The translations under genes were made by a program, and so were the position numbers. Below, piece after piece: positions 25,513 through 34,119 of a DNA stretch of 64,000 nt (its first letter is position 1; the number at the start of each line of letters is the position of its first letter). The notes under the pieces were generated by a model, which did not search any database, was not told the DNA's origin, and was given only the letters and a program-made list of their open reading frames with translations. Source of the DNA: JBLNBN01 sp050260015 (GTDB lineage: Bacteria > Bacteroidota > Ignavibacteria > Kapaibacteriales > UBA2268); assembly GCA_050260015.1 (NCBI GenBank), contig JBLNBN010000064.1, positions 36,254-100,253 on the forward strand, read 5' to 3'.

Positions 25513-27624
25513 TCAGTACTTGAGAGTTTCGCGAACGGCGCGGACGACTTCCTCTTTGCTTAAGAGGATGGCGCTCTCGAGTTCCTTCGCAAATCCTACC
25601 GGGGTAGGCTTCGAGCCCGCCCGCCGGACCGGAGCGTCGAGGAATTTAAATCCGCGCTCCGTTATTACCGAGGACACTTCCGAGGCTATGCTCGTCATTA
25701 ACCTGTCCTCCTGGGCTACGACGGCTCTCGACGTTTTTGCGACGCTCGCCATCACTGTTTCTACGTCCCAGGGCACGAGGCTCCGGAGGTCGACCACTTC
25801 GCAGGATATGCCTTCCTTTTCCAGGTCCTGCGCCGCCAGTAGCGAGAGGTGAACGGCGTTGCCGTACGTTACGATCGTAATGTCCTTGCCTTCGCGGCGT
25901 ATTTTAGCTTTACCGAAGGGGACGACGTAATCCGGCTTCGTAACCGGGCCGTACGCCTGCTTGAAGTTGTAGAGGAACTTCGGCTCCAGGAACATCGTCA
26001 CGCCCTGGCTCCTGATCGAATTCCTTAACAGCCCCGCCGCGTCGTCGGCGAATGCGGGAGCGACTATTCGTAAGCCCGGAAGGGTTGCGAAGGTAGCTTC
26101 CAGGTTCTGCGAGTGGTAGAGCCCGCCCTGGATATACCCTCCGCTTGCCAGGCGAATTGTAATATTGGCGGAAAATTGCCCCTTGGTGCGCCAGTAGTCG
26201 TGGGAGCACTCCACTAATTGCTCCATCGCGGGCCAGAAGTAATCCGCGAACTCCGCGCCTTCGATTACTACTCTAATATCCTTATTATTATACCTGCAAA
26301 ATCCGTTCGCCGTTCCGACGATAGCGTCCTCGGCTATAGGCGCGTTGAAGACTCTCCCCTTGCCGAACTCCTGCGGCAGTCCCTTCACTACGTTGAAAAC
26401 GCCGCCCTTGCCGATGTCCTGGCCCCACATAAAGGTGTTTGGATTTGCCTGGAATTCCTCCTTCAGCGTCCGGTTTAAGGATTCGATGTAGGAGATTCGT
26501 TCGCCCGAGCTTGGGAGCTCGTATTCGGTGTTGTCCGCGGGCTTGTACTTAGGCTCGGGAACGATAAAATCCAGGACGGACTTCGGGTCGGCATGCGGAG
26601 CCGCTTCGGCTTTGTCGGCGGCGCGGAAGAGCTCCTGCTTGTTCTTTTCTTCGATGGCTTCGATTTCTTCTTTAGAGGCGAGCCCGCTGTTTATTATCTT
26701 CATTCGGAATTGAAGCATCGGGTCGCGCCTCTTTACGGCGGTCAACTCGGCTTGCGAGCGGTAGATCTCGTGCCTGTCGGAATTGGAGTGCGAGCGTATC
26801 CTGTCGCAATCGGCATGGACCATGGCCGGCCCGGCGCCGGACTCGACGTATTCGCGAGCTTCCTGGAGCGCTTTATAGCTGTCGAACGGGTCGCGCCCGT
26901 CGCAGTTGATTATCTTTAGATTTCTCATGCCCCGGTAGTTATCGCTCACCCGGTGGTTCGCCGTCTGATCGTCGATGGGAACGCTGATGCCGTAGCGGTT
27001 GTTCTGGATAACGAATATAACCGGGAGCTTTTCAAGGCTTGCCACGTTGATGGCTTCCCAGAAATAGCCCTCCGAGGTTGCGCTCTCGCCGCTCGAGTAG
27101 TAGGCGACCTCGCCGGTCTTGTAGTACTTGGCCGCGCGGGCTACGCCGGCTGCGTGCAACGAATGGTTGCCGGTGTTCGAGGAAACGTTTTGTATGTTTA
27201 ATTCCAACTTAGCGAAGTGATTGCTCATGTGGCGGCCGCCGCCGGCAATATCGGTCTCGCGGCTCAAGCCGTTTAGTATTATCTCCTCCGCCGTGATCCC
27301 TGCGGCAAAGCATGTTAGCATGTCTCGGTAGTACGGGAATAAATAATCGAACTTCGGCCGAAAGATCTTGCCTAACGCAAGCTGAATTCCATCGTGCCCC
27401 GCGAAGGACGCATGATAGCTCCAACCCTTTGCCATTTTTAAATATAAAGCGGCTTTGTCGTCGAGCCGTCTGCCGAGATTCATCGTCTTATACCATGATA
27501 GGATCTCTTCTTTATCAAAACCGGAGAAGTCAAATTCCGAAGTCATTTCAACTTCCACTTCCTTACCGGTGTAGTCCATTTTCACAATATTAATTTCTTC
27601 CTGCAAAATCCCGTTGTATTCCAT
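25513..27624 (-). CDS. Fused E1 alpha-beta subunit of a 2-oxoacid dehydrogenase (pyruvate or branched-chain type)
   Basis: 703 residues joining both halves of the thiamine-diphosphate E1 enzyme. Residues about 30-335 are the alpha domain, including GHDGIQLALG, YYRDMLTCFAAG, and the cofactor motif near 178-207 that begins GESATSEG and ends in IQNN. The canonical start is GDG; here Asp-Gly is Glu-Ser. A linker follows to about 370, then the beta domain (ISYIESLNRTLKEEF, GQDIGKGGVFNVVKGL, transketolase C-terminal segment VAQEDRLMTSIASEV). Fusions like this are common in Bacteroidota. It would decarboxylate a 2-oxoacid and pass the acyl group to lipoyl E2, but no E2 or E3 gene is close, so substrate choice is open. 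Confidence 0.93.
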   Translation of the reverse strand: MEYNGILQEEINIVKMDYTGKEVEVEMTSEFDFSGFDKEEILSWYKTMNLGRRLDDKAALYLKMAKGWSYHASFAGHDGIQLALGKIFRPKFDYLFPYYRDMLTCFAAGITAEEIILNGLSRETDIAGGGRHMSNHFAKLELNIQNVSSNTGNHSLHAAGVARAAKYYKTGEVAYYSSGESATSEGYFWEAINVASLEKLPVIFVIQNNRYGISVPIDDQTANHRVSDNYRGMRNLKIINCDGRDPFDSYKALQEAREYVESGAGPAMVHADCDRIRSHSNSDRHEIYRSQAELTAVKRRDPMLQFRMKIINSGLASKEEIEAIEEKNKQELFRAADKAEAAPHADPKSVLDFIVPEPKYKPADNTEYELPSSGERISYIESLNRTLKEEFQANPNTFMWGQDIGKGGVFNVVKGLPQEFGKGRVFNAPIAEDAIVGTANGFCRYNNKDIRVVIEGAEFADYFWPAMEQLVECSHDYWRTKGQFSANITIRLASGGYIQGGLYHSQNLEATFATLPGLRIVAPAFADDAAGLLRNSIRSQGVTMFLEPKFLYNFKQAYGPVTKPDYVVPFGKAKIRREGKDITIVTYGNAVHLSLLAAQDLEKEGISCEVVDLRSLVPWDVETVMASVAKTSRAVVAQEDRLMTSIASEVSSVITERGFKFLDAPVRRAGSKPTPVGFAKELESAILLSKEEVVRAVRETLKY

Positions 27625-27849
27625 TTCTTTTACCTATTGCAATTAACTGTTTCTTAAACGATTTTTTACTTATTACATCTTTATTTACCATATAAACAAA
27701 TAAGTTTAGGTCTTATTGTAATAATTGTTATGCTTAACTAAATCATTTAAAGCCGTTAATTGTTTATTAATCGCTCTAATAGTTGGCGCAAAACGGAAAT
27801 GGATTGCAGGAATAAATTTAGGGGATTAATTCAGCGGGAATTTACCGAT

Positions 27850-27882
27850 AAAAAAACGATCGGGAGAATTACCTCCCGATCG
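27850..27882 (-). terminator. Rho-independent terminator overlapping the end of murQ
   Basis: Minus strand stem CGATCGGGAG (27882-27873), loop GTAATT, CTCCCGATCG (27866-27857), then seven T (27856-27850). The murQ stop codon (27871-27869) falls in the loop, so the 5' arm of the stem also codes for the last residues of MurQ. Confidence 0.93.
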
Positions 27883-28792
27883 CACGTTTAATTTTGCCTT
27901 CGGCGCCGTCGAGCGCTTCCCGCGCTTCCTCGCGGGACATTCCGGCGAGCGTCATTACGAGAGCGGTTTTTACGTGGCCGCCCGCGGCGTCTAAAGCTTT
28001 TGAAGCAGCGTCGTAGTCGAGCCCGGCTATCTCCATTACGATTCGCCTGGCGCGTTCGCGGAGCTTTTCGTTAGTTAATTGAAGGTCGACCATTACGTTC
28101 CCGTACGTCTTGCCCAGGGCGACCATAGCGGCGGTGGTTATCATATTGAGCGTGAGCTTCTGCGCCGTGCCGCTCTTCATGCGCGTCGAGCCCGCGACGA
28201 CTTCCGGGCCTACGTTGGGGGCTATAATAACGTCGGCCGCCGCCCCTGCGCGTCGTACGTGCTCCGCGGAGGAAGTAGTGATCAAAACAGTCGCGCAGCC
28301 CCTACGTTTCGCTTCGGAAAGCGCGCCAAGCACGTAGGGAGTTCTTCCCGAGGCGGCTATGCCGCATACGACGTCGCGTTCCTCAAGCTTTATCGCCTCC
28401 ATGGCAGCGGCGCCGCCTTCCCGCTTGTCCTCGGCGCCTTCCTGGGCGCGGAACACGGCTTGCTCGCCGCCCGCGATGACGCCCTGCACCATACCGGGCG
28501 GGGAACCGAACGTCGGCGGGCATTCCGAAGCGTCGACTATTCCCAGCCGCCCGCTCGTCCCGGCGCCTACGTAAATTAAACGGCCGCCCGAGCGAAACGC
28601 CTTTACGACGAGATTTACCGCCCGCTCGATTTGAGGGATCTCGTCGCGCACCGCGCCCGCCACGCGAGCGTCCTCCTCGTTTATTAGCTCTAATACTTCA
28701 CTAACCGACATTTCGTCTACGCGGGCCGAACGCGGGTTGCGCTGCTCGGTGCGGATGTCCTGTAGCTCCTTAAACAACTTGCTCTCGGCCAC
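27869..28792 (-). CDS. murQ: N-acetylmuramic acid 6-phosphate etherase
   Basis: 307 residues starting with GTG two bases after the stop of the YjbQ gene. MurQ cleaves the lactyl ether of MurNAc 6-phosphate to GlcNAc 6-phosphate and lactate during recycling of cell wall sugars in the cytoplasm. The family signature is complete: TEQRNPRS near 16-23, the SIS-type sugar phosphate fold with YVGAGTSGRLGIVDASECPPTFG near 74-96, and the catalytic region GPEVVAGSTRMKSGTAQKL near 196-214. The C-terminal UBA-like helical part (AKALDAAGGHVKTALVM) is also typical. No AnmK or MurNAc transporter is adjacent. It forms a two-gene operon with the YjbQ gene and stops at the terminator that overlaps its end. Confidence 0.96.
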   Translation of the reverse strand: MAESKLFKELQDIRTEQRNPRSARVDEMSVSEVLELINEEDARVAGAVRDEIPQIERAVNLVVKAFRSGGRLIYVGAGTSGRLGIVDASECPPTFGSPPGMVQGVIAGGEQAVFRAQEGAEDKREGGAAAMEAIKLEERDVVCGIAASGRTPYVLGALSEAKRRGCATVLITTSSAEHVRRAGAAADVIIAPNVGPEVVAGSTRMKSGTAQKLTLNMITTAAMVALGKTYGNVMVDLQLTNEKLRERARRIVMEIAGLDYDAASKALDAAGGHVKTALVMTLAGMSREEAREALDGAEGKIKRAIGR

Positions 28793-28795
28793 TTT

Positions 28796-29212
28796 CTATT
28801 CGCCTATTATCTTAATTAATACTCTCTTGCGGCGCATGCCGTCGTACTCGCCGTAGAATATTTGCTCCCACGGGCCGAAATCGAGCTTGCCGCGAGTTAT
28901 CGCGCAAACGACCTCGCGGCCCATCACCTGGCGCTTCAGGTGCGCGTCCGCGTTGTCCTCGTATCCGTTGTGGCGGTATTGCGCGTAGGGTTTCTCCGGC
29001 GCGAGCTTCTCCAGCCACGATTCGAAGTCGGAGTGTAAGCCGCTCTCGTCGTCATTAATAAAAACGCTCGCCGTGATGTGCATCGCGTTTACGAGAACTA
29101 GTCCTTCGGCGACCCCGCTCTCGACAATTGCGCGCTCGACGTCGCCCGTTATATTAATGTATTCCCTGCGTTTTTTGGTCTCTATCCACAATTCCTTGCG
29201 GTAACTCTTCAT
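28796..29212 (-). CDS. YjbQ/UPF0047 family protein
   Basis: 138 residues from ATG 29210-29212, which has a strong GGAGG seven bases upstream; a longer start at 29245 lacks such a site. The UPF0047 fold is recognised by NAMHITASVFINDDESGLHSDFESWL and GREVVCAITRGKLDFGPWEQIFYGEYDG, with the two conserved His and an Asp cluster that make the active site. Members show weak thiamin phosphate synthase activity and are named secondary thiamine-phosphate synthase, but their true role is not settled. The gene is upstream of murQ with a 3-base gap; the pairing has no obvious metabolic logic. Confidence 0.9.
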   Translation of the reverse strand: MKSYRKELWIETKKRREYINITGDVERAIVESGVAEGLVLVNAMHITASVFINDDESGLHSDFESWLEKLAPEKPYAQYRHNGYEDNADAHLKRQVMGREVVCAITRGKLDFGPWEQIFYGEYDGMRRKRVLIKIIGE

Positions 29213-29341
29213 CTTTCCTCCGAATTCTATTTTGTTCGCATTCAATTTAAAAAAAATATATATTATTTCGATGAAAATTATTAACTTGATTTACCTGAAA
29301 AAGTGTGAACGGAAAATTTTAAACTAAGATAAAGCCATAAC

Positions 29342-31762
29342 ATGTATATTTCTGTTAATAAACTACGTGAATTCGTTGAAGTAAGTTCAGACATAGCTCA
29401 ATTGGACGAAACGCTGACTATGCTCGGCATAGAGGTGGAGGAAGCGATCGATTTAAGCAAGAAGTACGAGAATTTCTTCGTCGGCAAAGTTTTGACTAAG
29501 GAAAAGCATCCAAACGCCGACAAGCTGTCCCTATGCAAAGTATCGCTGGGCGCTCGCGGCGAGCGCGACGTCGTTTGCGGCGCCCCCAACGTCGAGGCCG
29601 GCCAAACGATCGCCTTCGCGGAGCTTGGCGCGGCTATCCCCGGCGCGGGATTTACCATCGAGCGCCGAAAGATCCGCGGCTACGCCTCCGAAGGCATGAT
29701 CTGCAGTCAAAAGGAATTGGAGCTGGGCGAGGATTCAAGCGGCATATGGGTCCTTCCTGACGACGCTCCCGTTGGCTCCAGGCTCGCGGATTACCTTGGA
29801 CTTAACGACGTAACGCTCGGCCTTGGCTTGACTCCTAACAAAGCGGACTGCCTAAGCCATATCGGCATCGCGCGCGAGCTTGCCGCCGCCGCTAAAACGG
29901 AAGTAAACATACCAAAGTTCGAATTGATGGAATCCGCCGGCGAAAAGACTGCCGACGCCATTAAAATTACAATATTAGATAAAGAAAAGTGCCCGCGCTA
30001 TTCCGCTCGAATCGTCCGGGACTGCAAAACGATGGAATCGCCCGTTTGGCTGAAGAATTTCCTGACCAAGGTGGGATTCCGCCCGATTAACTTAGCCGCC
30101 GACGTAACTAATTTCGTTTTGATAGAACTTGGCCAGCCGCTCCACGCGTTCGACCTGGGCAGGATAGAGGGCGGGGAAATAATAGTCCGCACCGCCGGGG
30201 AAGGCGAAGCCTTCCGCACGCTCGACGGCAAGGACCGTACTCTGGACTCCTCCGCGCTAATGATCTGCGACGCGCGCAAGCCGATCGCTATCGGCGGCGT
30301 TATGGGCGGGGAGAACACCGAGGTTTCCGATTCGACTAGCGATATTTTAATAGAATCAGCCTATTTCCAGCCGGCATCCATCCGCAGGACGTCTAAAAAG
30401 CTCGGCATCGCCTCGGAAGCGGCCTACCGCTTCGAGCGCGGCGTCGATATCGACGGCGTTCGATTGGCCCTGGACCGCGCGACGGAGCTGATTGCGCGAC
30501 TCGGAGGGGGGCGCGTTCTGACCGGGGCCGTCGACGTCTACCCTGAGCCGGCCCCTGAATTGAAAATTGAATTGCGTTACGAACGCTGCAGGAAAATAAT
30601 CGGCTCCATGTTAACCGACGAGCAAATACGCGGCTACCTCCAGGCGCTCGGCTTCGAGCTCGTCAGCGAGACTCCGGCCGCCGGCACATTTAAGGCGCCG
30701 CGCCGCCGGGGAGACGTATTCGGCGAAATCGACCTGATAGAGGAAGTCGCCCGGCTGCATAATTACGACAATATCGAGCCCCGGTTTACATCCGCCGTCG
30801 ACTTTGCTTCCGAGCCCCTGCCCGCAAGCTTACTACGCCCGGACATAATTTCGGAAACGCGGAAAGCGTTGGCCGGCTATGGCTTTAACGAGCTGCTAAC
30901 CTATAATTTAACAGATCCCGCCTCGGCGGCGCTTACCGGCGAAACTCCCGTCGAGCTCGCCAACCCGCTCGGGGAGGAACTCTCGCGAATGAGAACTTCC
31001 CTCGCTCCCTCCGTACTAAAAGCCGTATCATTCAACTTGCGCAACGGCAACCGCGACCTGCGGCTCTTCGAGATCGGCAAGACGTTCCGCTACGACGCCG
31101 CCGCGGAAGGCTTGTTGCCCGGCTTCTCGGAAAGGATGGAGCTTGCCCTCGTCCTCGCCGGAGAAATATCCCCCAAGCAATGGAGCGATAAAGGGCGCGC
31201 AGTAGATTTCTACGATATTAAGGGCGAGGTTGAACGTATGTTAAACTACTTCGGGCTCGCCGGGTACGAATTTGCGCCTCTTCCGAGCTCGACGTTTTTC
31301 TCGCCGGACGCGCTTGAAGCCCGCCTGAACGGCGCTCGAATCGCCGAGCTGGGGGTAGTTTCGAAGGACGCCCTAAAGCGCTTCGACATAGAGTTCCCGG
31401 TTATGCTCGCGGTCTTCGACTTTTCGTCAATCCTGGTACGGCCGCAAACGCAAAAGAAGTACTCCGCCGTCTCTCCCTATCCAACAATTGAGCGCGACCT
31501 TTCGTTCTTATTTGAAAAGAAATTTAACGCGGGCGACGCGCTCGTCATAGCGCGCAGCCGCGGCGGCGAATTGCTTAAGGACGCAGTCATATTCGACCTC
31601 TACGAAGGCAAGTCGCTCGGCGAAGGGAAGAAGAGCTTAGCGTTAACTCTCTATTTCTCCTCGACTGAAAAAACGCTTACGGACGAGGAAGTTGAACCGC
31701 TCATTCAAGCCATAGTCGCGGGCGTTGAAAGCGACTTAGGCGGCAAATTACGCACCGCGTAA
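29342..31762 (+). CDS. pheT: Phenylalanine-tRNA ligase beta subunit
   Basis: 806 residues, the usual length for bacterial PheT. The N-terminal tRNA-binding OB domain lies at about 40-150 (FFVGKVLTKEKHPNADKLSLCKV), followed by the B3/B4 editing region (ARIVRDCKTMESPVWLKNFL, LGQPLHAFDLGRIEG), the B5 domain near 405-475, the catalytic-like core, and the C-terminal ferredoxin-fold anticodon domain (KKYSAVSPYPTIERDLSFLFEK to SDLGGKLRTA). It acts in the cytoplasm with PheS as an alpha2-beta2 enzyme that charges and proofreads tRNA-Phe. pheS is not beside it, which is common in Bacteroidota. The genes for a coiled-coil protein, ZapA and RNase Y follow on the same strand. Confidence 0.97.
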   Translation: MYISVNKLREFVEVSSDIAQLDETLTMLGIEVEEAIDLSKKYENFFVGKVLTKEKHPNADKLSLCKVSLGARGERDVVCGAPNVEAGQTIAFAELGAAIPGAGFTIERRKIRGYASEGMICSQKELELGEDSSGIWVLPDDAPVGSRLADYLGLNDVTLGLGLTPNKADCLSHIGIARELAAAAKTEVNIPKFELMESAGEKTADAIKITILDKEKCPRYSARIVRDCKTMESPVWLKNFLTKVGFRPINLAADVTNFVLIELGQPLHAFDLGRIEGGEIIVRTAGEGEAFRTLDGKDRTLDSSALMICDARKPIAIGGVMGGENTEVSDSTSDILIESAYFQPASIRRTSKKLGIASEAAYRFERGVDIDGVRLALDRATELIARLGGGRVLTGAVDVYPEPAPELKIELRYERCRKIIGSMLTDEQIRGYLQALGFELVSETPAAGTFKAPRRRGDVFGEIDLIEEVARLHNYDNIEPRFTSAVDFASEPLPASLLRPDIISETRKALAGYGFNELLTYNLTDPASAALTGETPVELANPLGEELSRMRTSLAPSVLKAVSFNLRNGNRDLRLFEIGKTFRYDAAAEGLLPGFSERMELALVLAGEISPKQWSDKGRAVDFYDIKGEVERMLNYFGLAGYEFAPLPSSTFFSPDALEARLNGARIAELGVVSKDALKRFDIEFPVMLAVFDFSSILVRPQTQKKYSAVSPYPTIERDLSFLFEKKFNAGDALVIARSRGGELLKDAVIFDLYEGKSLGEGKKSLALTLYFSSTEKTLTDEEVEPLIQAIVAGVESDLGGKLRTA

Positions 31763-31769
31763 AAAATCG

Positions 31770-31801
31770 CTTGCGTTTATTATTTTTTTAACTTACATTT
31801 G
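31770..31801 (+). promoter_or_regulatory. Bacteroidota-type promoter for the coiled-coil gene
   Basis: CTTG at 31770-31773 and TACATTTG at 31794-31801, spaced by 20 bases, match the TTTG-N19/20-TAnnTTTG consensus. The start codon follows at 31836, giving a leader of about 28 bases. It lies directly after the pheT stop, so the downstream gene need not depend on pheT transcription. Confidence 0.6.
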
Positions 31802-31835
31802 CTAAAAATGAATTACATCGGGAATTTGCGCTACG

Positions 31836-33281
31836 ATGAACGCTAGCTCCGACCTCAGAAACGGCCATGCACAGGACGAAGCCCGCCAGGCTCTTGATAG
31901 ACTTTGGCAGGCTCTCGCCCGCACGTTAGACGTCGTTCGCCAATCAAAGGAACGCATTTCCTCTTTGGAAAACGAAACAAAAATTGTTCGTTCGGCGGTT
32001 GGAGCGAAGGACGCGCAGTTGGCCGCCGCCGAAGCTAATCGCTTAGCGGCTTCCCAGGAGCTCGAGCGAATTAAACGCGAGCTGCTCCAGAAAAATTCTC
32101 AACTTGAGCATAACTACTCTTTATTAAAAGAAAAGGCTTCGTTCGTCCCAACCCTTTCGAAGGAAGTCGACGAGCTAAAAGAAAAGAACGCCGAGCTTGA
32201 AGCTCGGATCGCCGACCTCCAAAACGAAATCGGCTCCCGGTTCGCATCCCAGGGCGAGATCGAGCTCGCACAAAAAGAAATTGGGCGGAAAAACCTGGAA
32301 CTCTTCGCTCGCGACAGCGAAATAAGCTCTCTCAAGGAAAAGAACGCAGAGCTAAAGAGTTCGATCTTTAAGCTCCGCCGTGTCGAGAAGGAATTAAGGG
32401 TAGCCCAGGAGCAAAACCGTTCGCTAACCGAATCTATCGAAGAAAAAGAGCGGGAAACGCTCAAGCTCCGCTCGCAGCTCGAGGAGAATCAAATCGCGCT
32501 CGAACAGATACCAAGGTTGAACGCTCGAATTGCCTCACTTGAGAACGCGAATTTAGAGCTTTCCCAAGAAACCGCGTCTCTCCAGTCCCTCGCGGTAGAA
32601 CTCACGGAAACGAAGTCCCAACTGGCCTTGGCGCAACGCGAATTAGCTTCGGCCAGGGCTTCCCGCGCGATCGCCGAAGAGGCTCAGCGCCGCGTCGCAA
32701 GCGATCGGGACGTGCTACGGGAGCAGCGCAACGCGTTGCAAACGATGCTCGAGGACCTGGAGCGGAAGTATTCCGGCCTTCAAAGCTCCAAGGAGGGCGA
32801 GGAAGAGCGCGCAAATAAGATCGCGGAGCTCGAGCAAACTATCTCGAGGATCAACGCCGACGTACAAATCAAGACAAACCTTCTTTACGAATCGCGCAAT
32901 CACATCCGCGAGCAGGATAAAAAGATCCACCAATTAATAGCGGAAGCGGGACGGCGCGAAAATGAATTTAGAGAGTGCGAACTAAAGCTCCGGCATATAA
33001 ATGATTCCAACATATCCCAAGAGGCGTTCGAGGCCCAACGCTTAGAGCTAGCAGAACTGCGGTCGCAATATGAAGAAAAAATTCACGAAGAAGCGGCTTT
33101 AATCAAAACAAATGAGGAGCTATCGGAGCTTCTAAAGAAGCGTTACGAGCAAATCTCCGCGCTCGAAAATGATATTAACAAATTCTTATCGGAAAAAAAG
33201 ACTCAATCTGAAAACGGGCGTCAATTGACGAAAAGAATAGAAGAATTTATAAATAGGATAGACAAAAGATTGAAAGTTTGA
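31836..33281 (+). CDS. Long coiled-coil protein of unknown function
   Basis: 481 residues with no signal peptide, membrane helix or recognised globular domain. From residue 10 to the end it is dominated by charged heptad-like repeats rich in Glu, Lys, Ala, Leu, Gln and Ser (for example ELKEKNAELEARIADLQNEI, SLKEKNAELKSSIFKL), so it is probably an elongated cytoplasmic coiled coil. A start at ATG 31836 is consistent with its own promoter at 31770. It is the gene before zapA on the same strand, 230 bases away. ZapA partners such as ZapB are coiled-coil proteins, and in this group divergent coiled-coil proteins sit near zapA, so a role in division or chromosome organisation is possible, but the sequence alone does not show it. 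Confidence 0.75.
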   Translation: MNASSDLRNGHAQDEARQALDRLWQALARTLDVVRQSKERISSLENETKIVRSAVGAKDAQLAAAEANRLAASQELERIKRELLQKNSQLEHNYSLLKEKASFVPTLSKEVDELKEKNAELEARIADLQNEIGSRFASQGEIELAQKEIGRKNLELFARDSEISSLKEKNAELKSSIFKLRRVEKELRVAQEQNRSLTESIEEKERETLKLRSQLEENQIALEQIPRLNARIASLENANLELSQETASLQSLAVELTETKSQLALAQRELASARASRAIAEEAQRRVASDRDVLREQRNALQTMLEDLERKYSGLQSSKEGEEERANKIAELEQTISRINADVQIKTNLLYESRNHIREQDKKIHQLIAEAGRRENEFRECELKLRHINDSNISQEAFEAQRLELAELRSQYEEKIHEEAALIKTNEELSELLKKRYEQISALENDINKFLSEKKTQSENGRQLTKRIEEFINRIDKRLKV

Positions 33282-33514
33282 TGAACAAGTATGAGTTAAA
33301 TTTAACGGGGAAGATGACAATTTAAGCAAAGGAAAGACATCAAACTTTTAATATGAATGAATTATTATTAAATAATCGTTTGCAAATCAATTGTTTTCGA
33401 CGTATTTTTACGGAGCCTGAAATTGAAAAGGCGGAGTTTTACAATAAAATTAGTAATGCATAGTTAATTCGTTACTAATCGACTTAGATTCAAGTATTAA
33501 TTGAAGAAGACGAT

Positions 33515-33796
33515 ATGAAGAAGTCCGTAAAATTAGAAATAGACGGAAAACCGTTTGCGTTAAAGTGCGACGACGTAGAGGTGACTACCCGCGCGGCCCG
33601 CGAACTTGACTCAAGCATACGCGCCCTCAGGCAAACGCATTCGCCTGCGCTGTCGGACACGACGGCGATGGCGCTGGTGGCGCTGAATATATTCGAGGAA
33701 AACCTGAAAATCGCTGAAAGAACAGAATTGACAATTAAAGACATGACCGACGAACTGAATAAAATGGCCGATTATCTGCTCTCGGCTCTCGACTAA
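33515..33796 (+). CDS. zapA: Cell division protein ZapA
   Basis: 93 residues, the normal size. The N-terminal globular part (VKLEIDGKPFALKCDDVE) is followed by a long helix with the family pattern ALVALNIFEENLKIAERTELTIKDMTDELNKMADYL. ZapA is a cytoplasmic protein that forms tetramers and cross-links FtsZ filaments at the division site. A weak GAAGA site precedes the ATG. The context zapA, an RNA-like gap, then rny matches gene order I recall from Bacteroidota genomes. The 230 bases upstream are AT-rich and hold only one unconvincing 36-codon frame. Confidence 0.9.
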   Translation: MKKSVKLEIDGKPFALKCDDVEVTTRAARELDSSIRALRQTHSPALSDTTAMALVALNIFEENLKIAERTELTIKDMTDELNKMADYLLSALD

Positions 33797-33905
33797 AGTA
33801 CTCGAATTTTATCTATTGACATTTTACGGCGTTCTTTGAAACTAAAATTTGCTGCATTGGCTGTTTGCGTGACACGATTGTTTAAGAACTATAAGATAAT
33901 ACATT

Positions 33906-34085
33906 AGGGTTACTGCTTCCAGGCATCAATAACAGGCCTCGTTGCGCTTTGCGCGCAAAACCTCGCGGGACGGGTTCCCGCGCTATGGGGTTCAGTGGAA
34001 GTTAGAAATACTTGGGGCGTTTCCCACCGTGGTAATGAGGTTCTTACCTCGAAGCGCGGCAGCCCGTGCAGTTTTATTCCAGCAT
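33906..34085 (+). ncRNA. Structured RNA candidate, possible 6S RNA
   Basis: The 323 bases between zapA and rny have no protein-coding frame worth keeping but a GC-rich block of about 180 bases with AT-rich flanks. Its ends can pair (ACTGC at 33912-33916 with GCAGT at 34068-34072), and inside are strong hairpins: TTGCGC/GCGCAA, CGCGGGA/TCCCGCG flanked by AACC/GGTT, and GAGGT-TCTT-ACCTC. A sigma70-like GTGACA-N17-TAAGAT pair lies at 33869-33897, in the right place for a start near 33906. Length and position between zapA and rny fit 6S RNA, which I recall being annotated there in Bacteroidota. I could not confirm the rod-like 6S fold by eye, so a leader element of rny remains possible. Confidence 0.55.
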
Positions 34086-34119
34086 TTTTTAATATAAATA
34101 ACAAGGAGATTTTATATCG

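Noticed and set aside
33353..33463. 36-codon open frame upstream of zapA (starts MNELLLNNRL)
   Set aside because: No ribosome site, very AT-rich, chance frame likely.
33906..34085. tmRNA, RNase P RNA or SRP RNA as identity of the RNA candidate
   Set aside because: None of the conserved core motifs of these RNAs could be seen, and the position favours 6S RNA.
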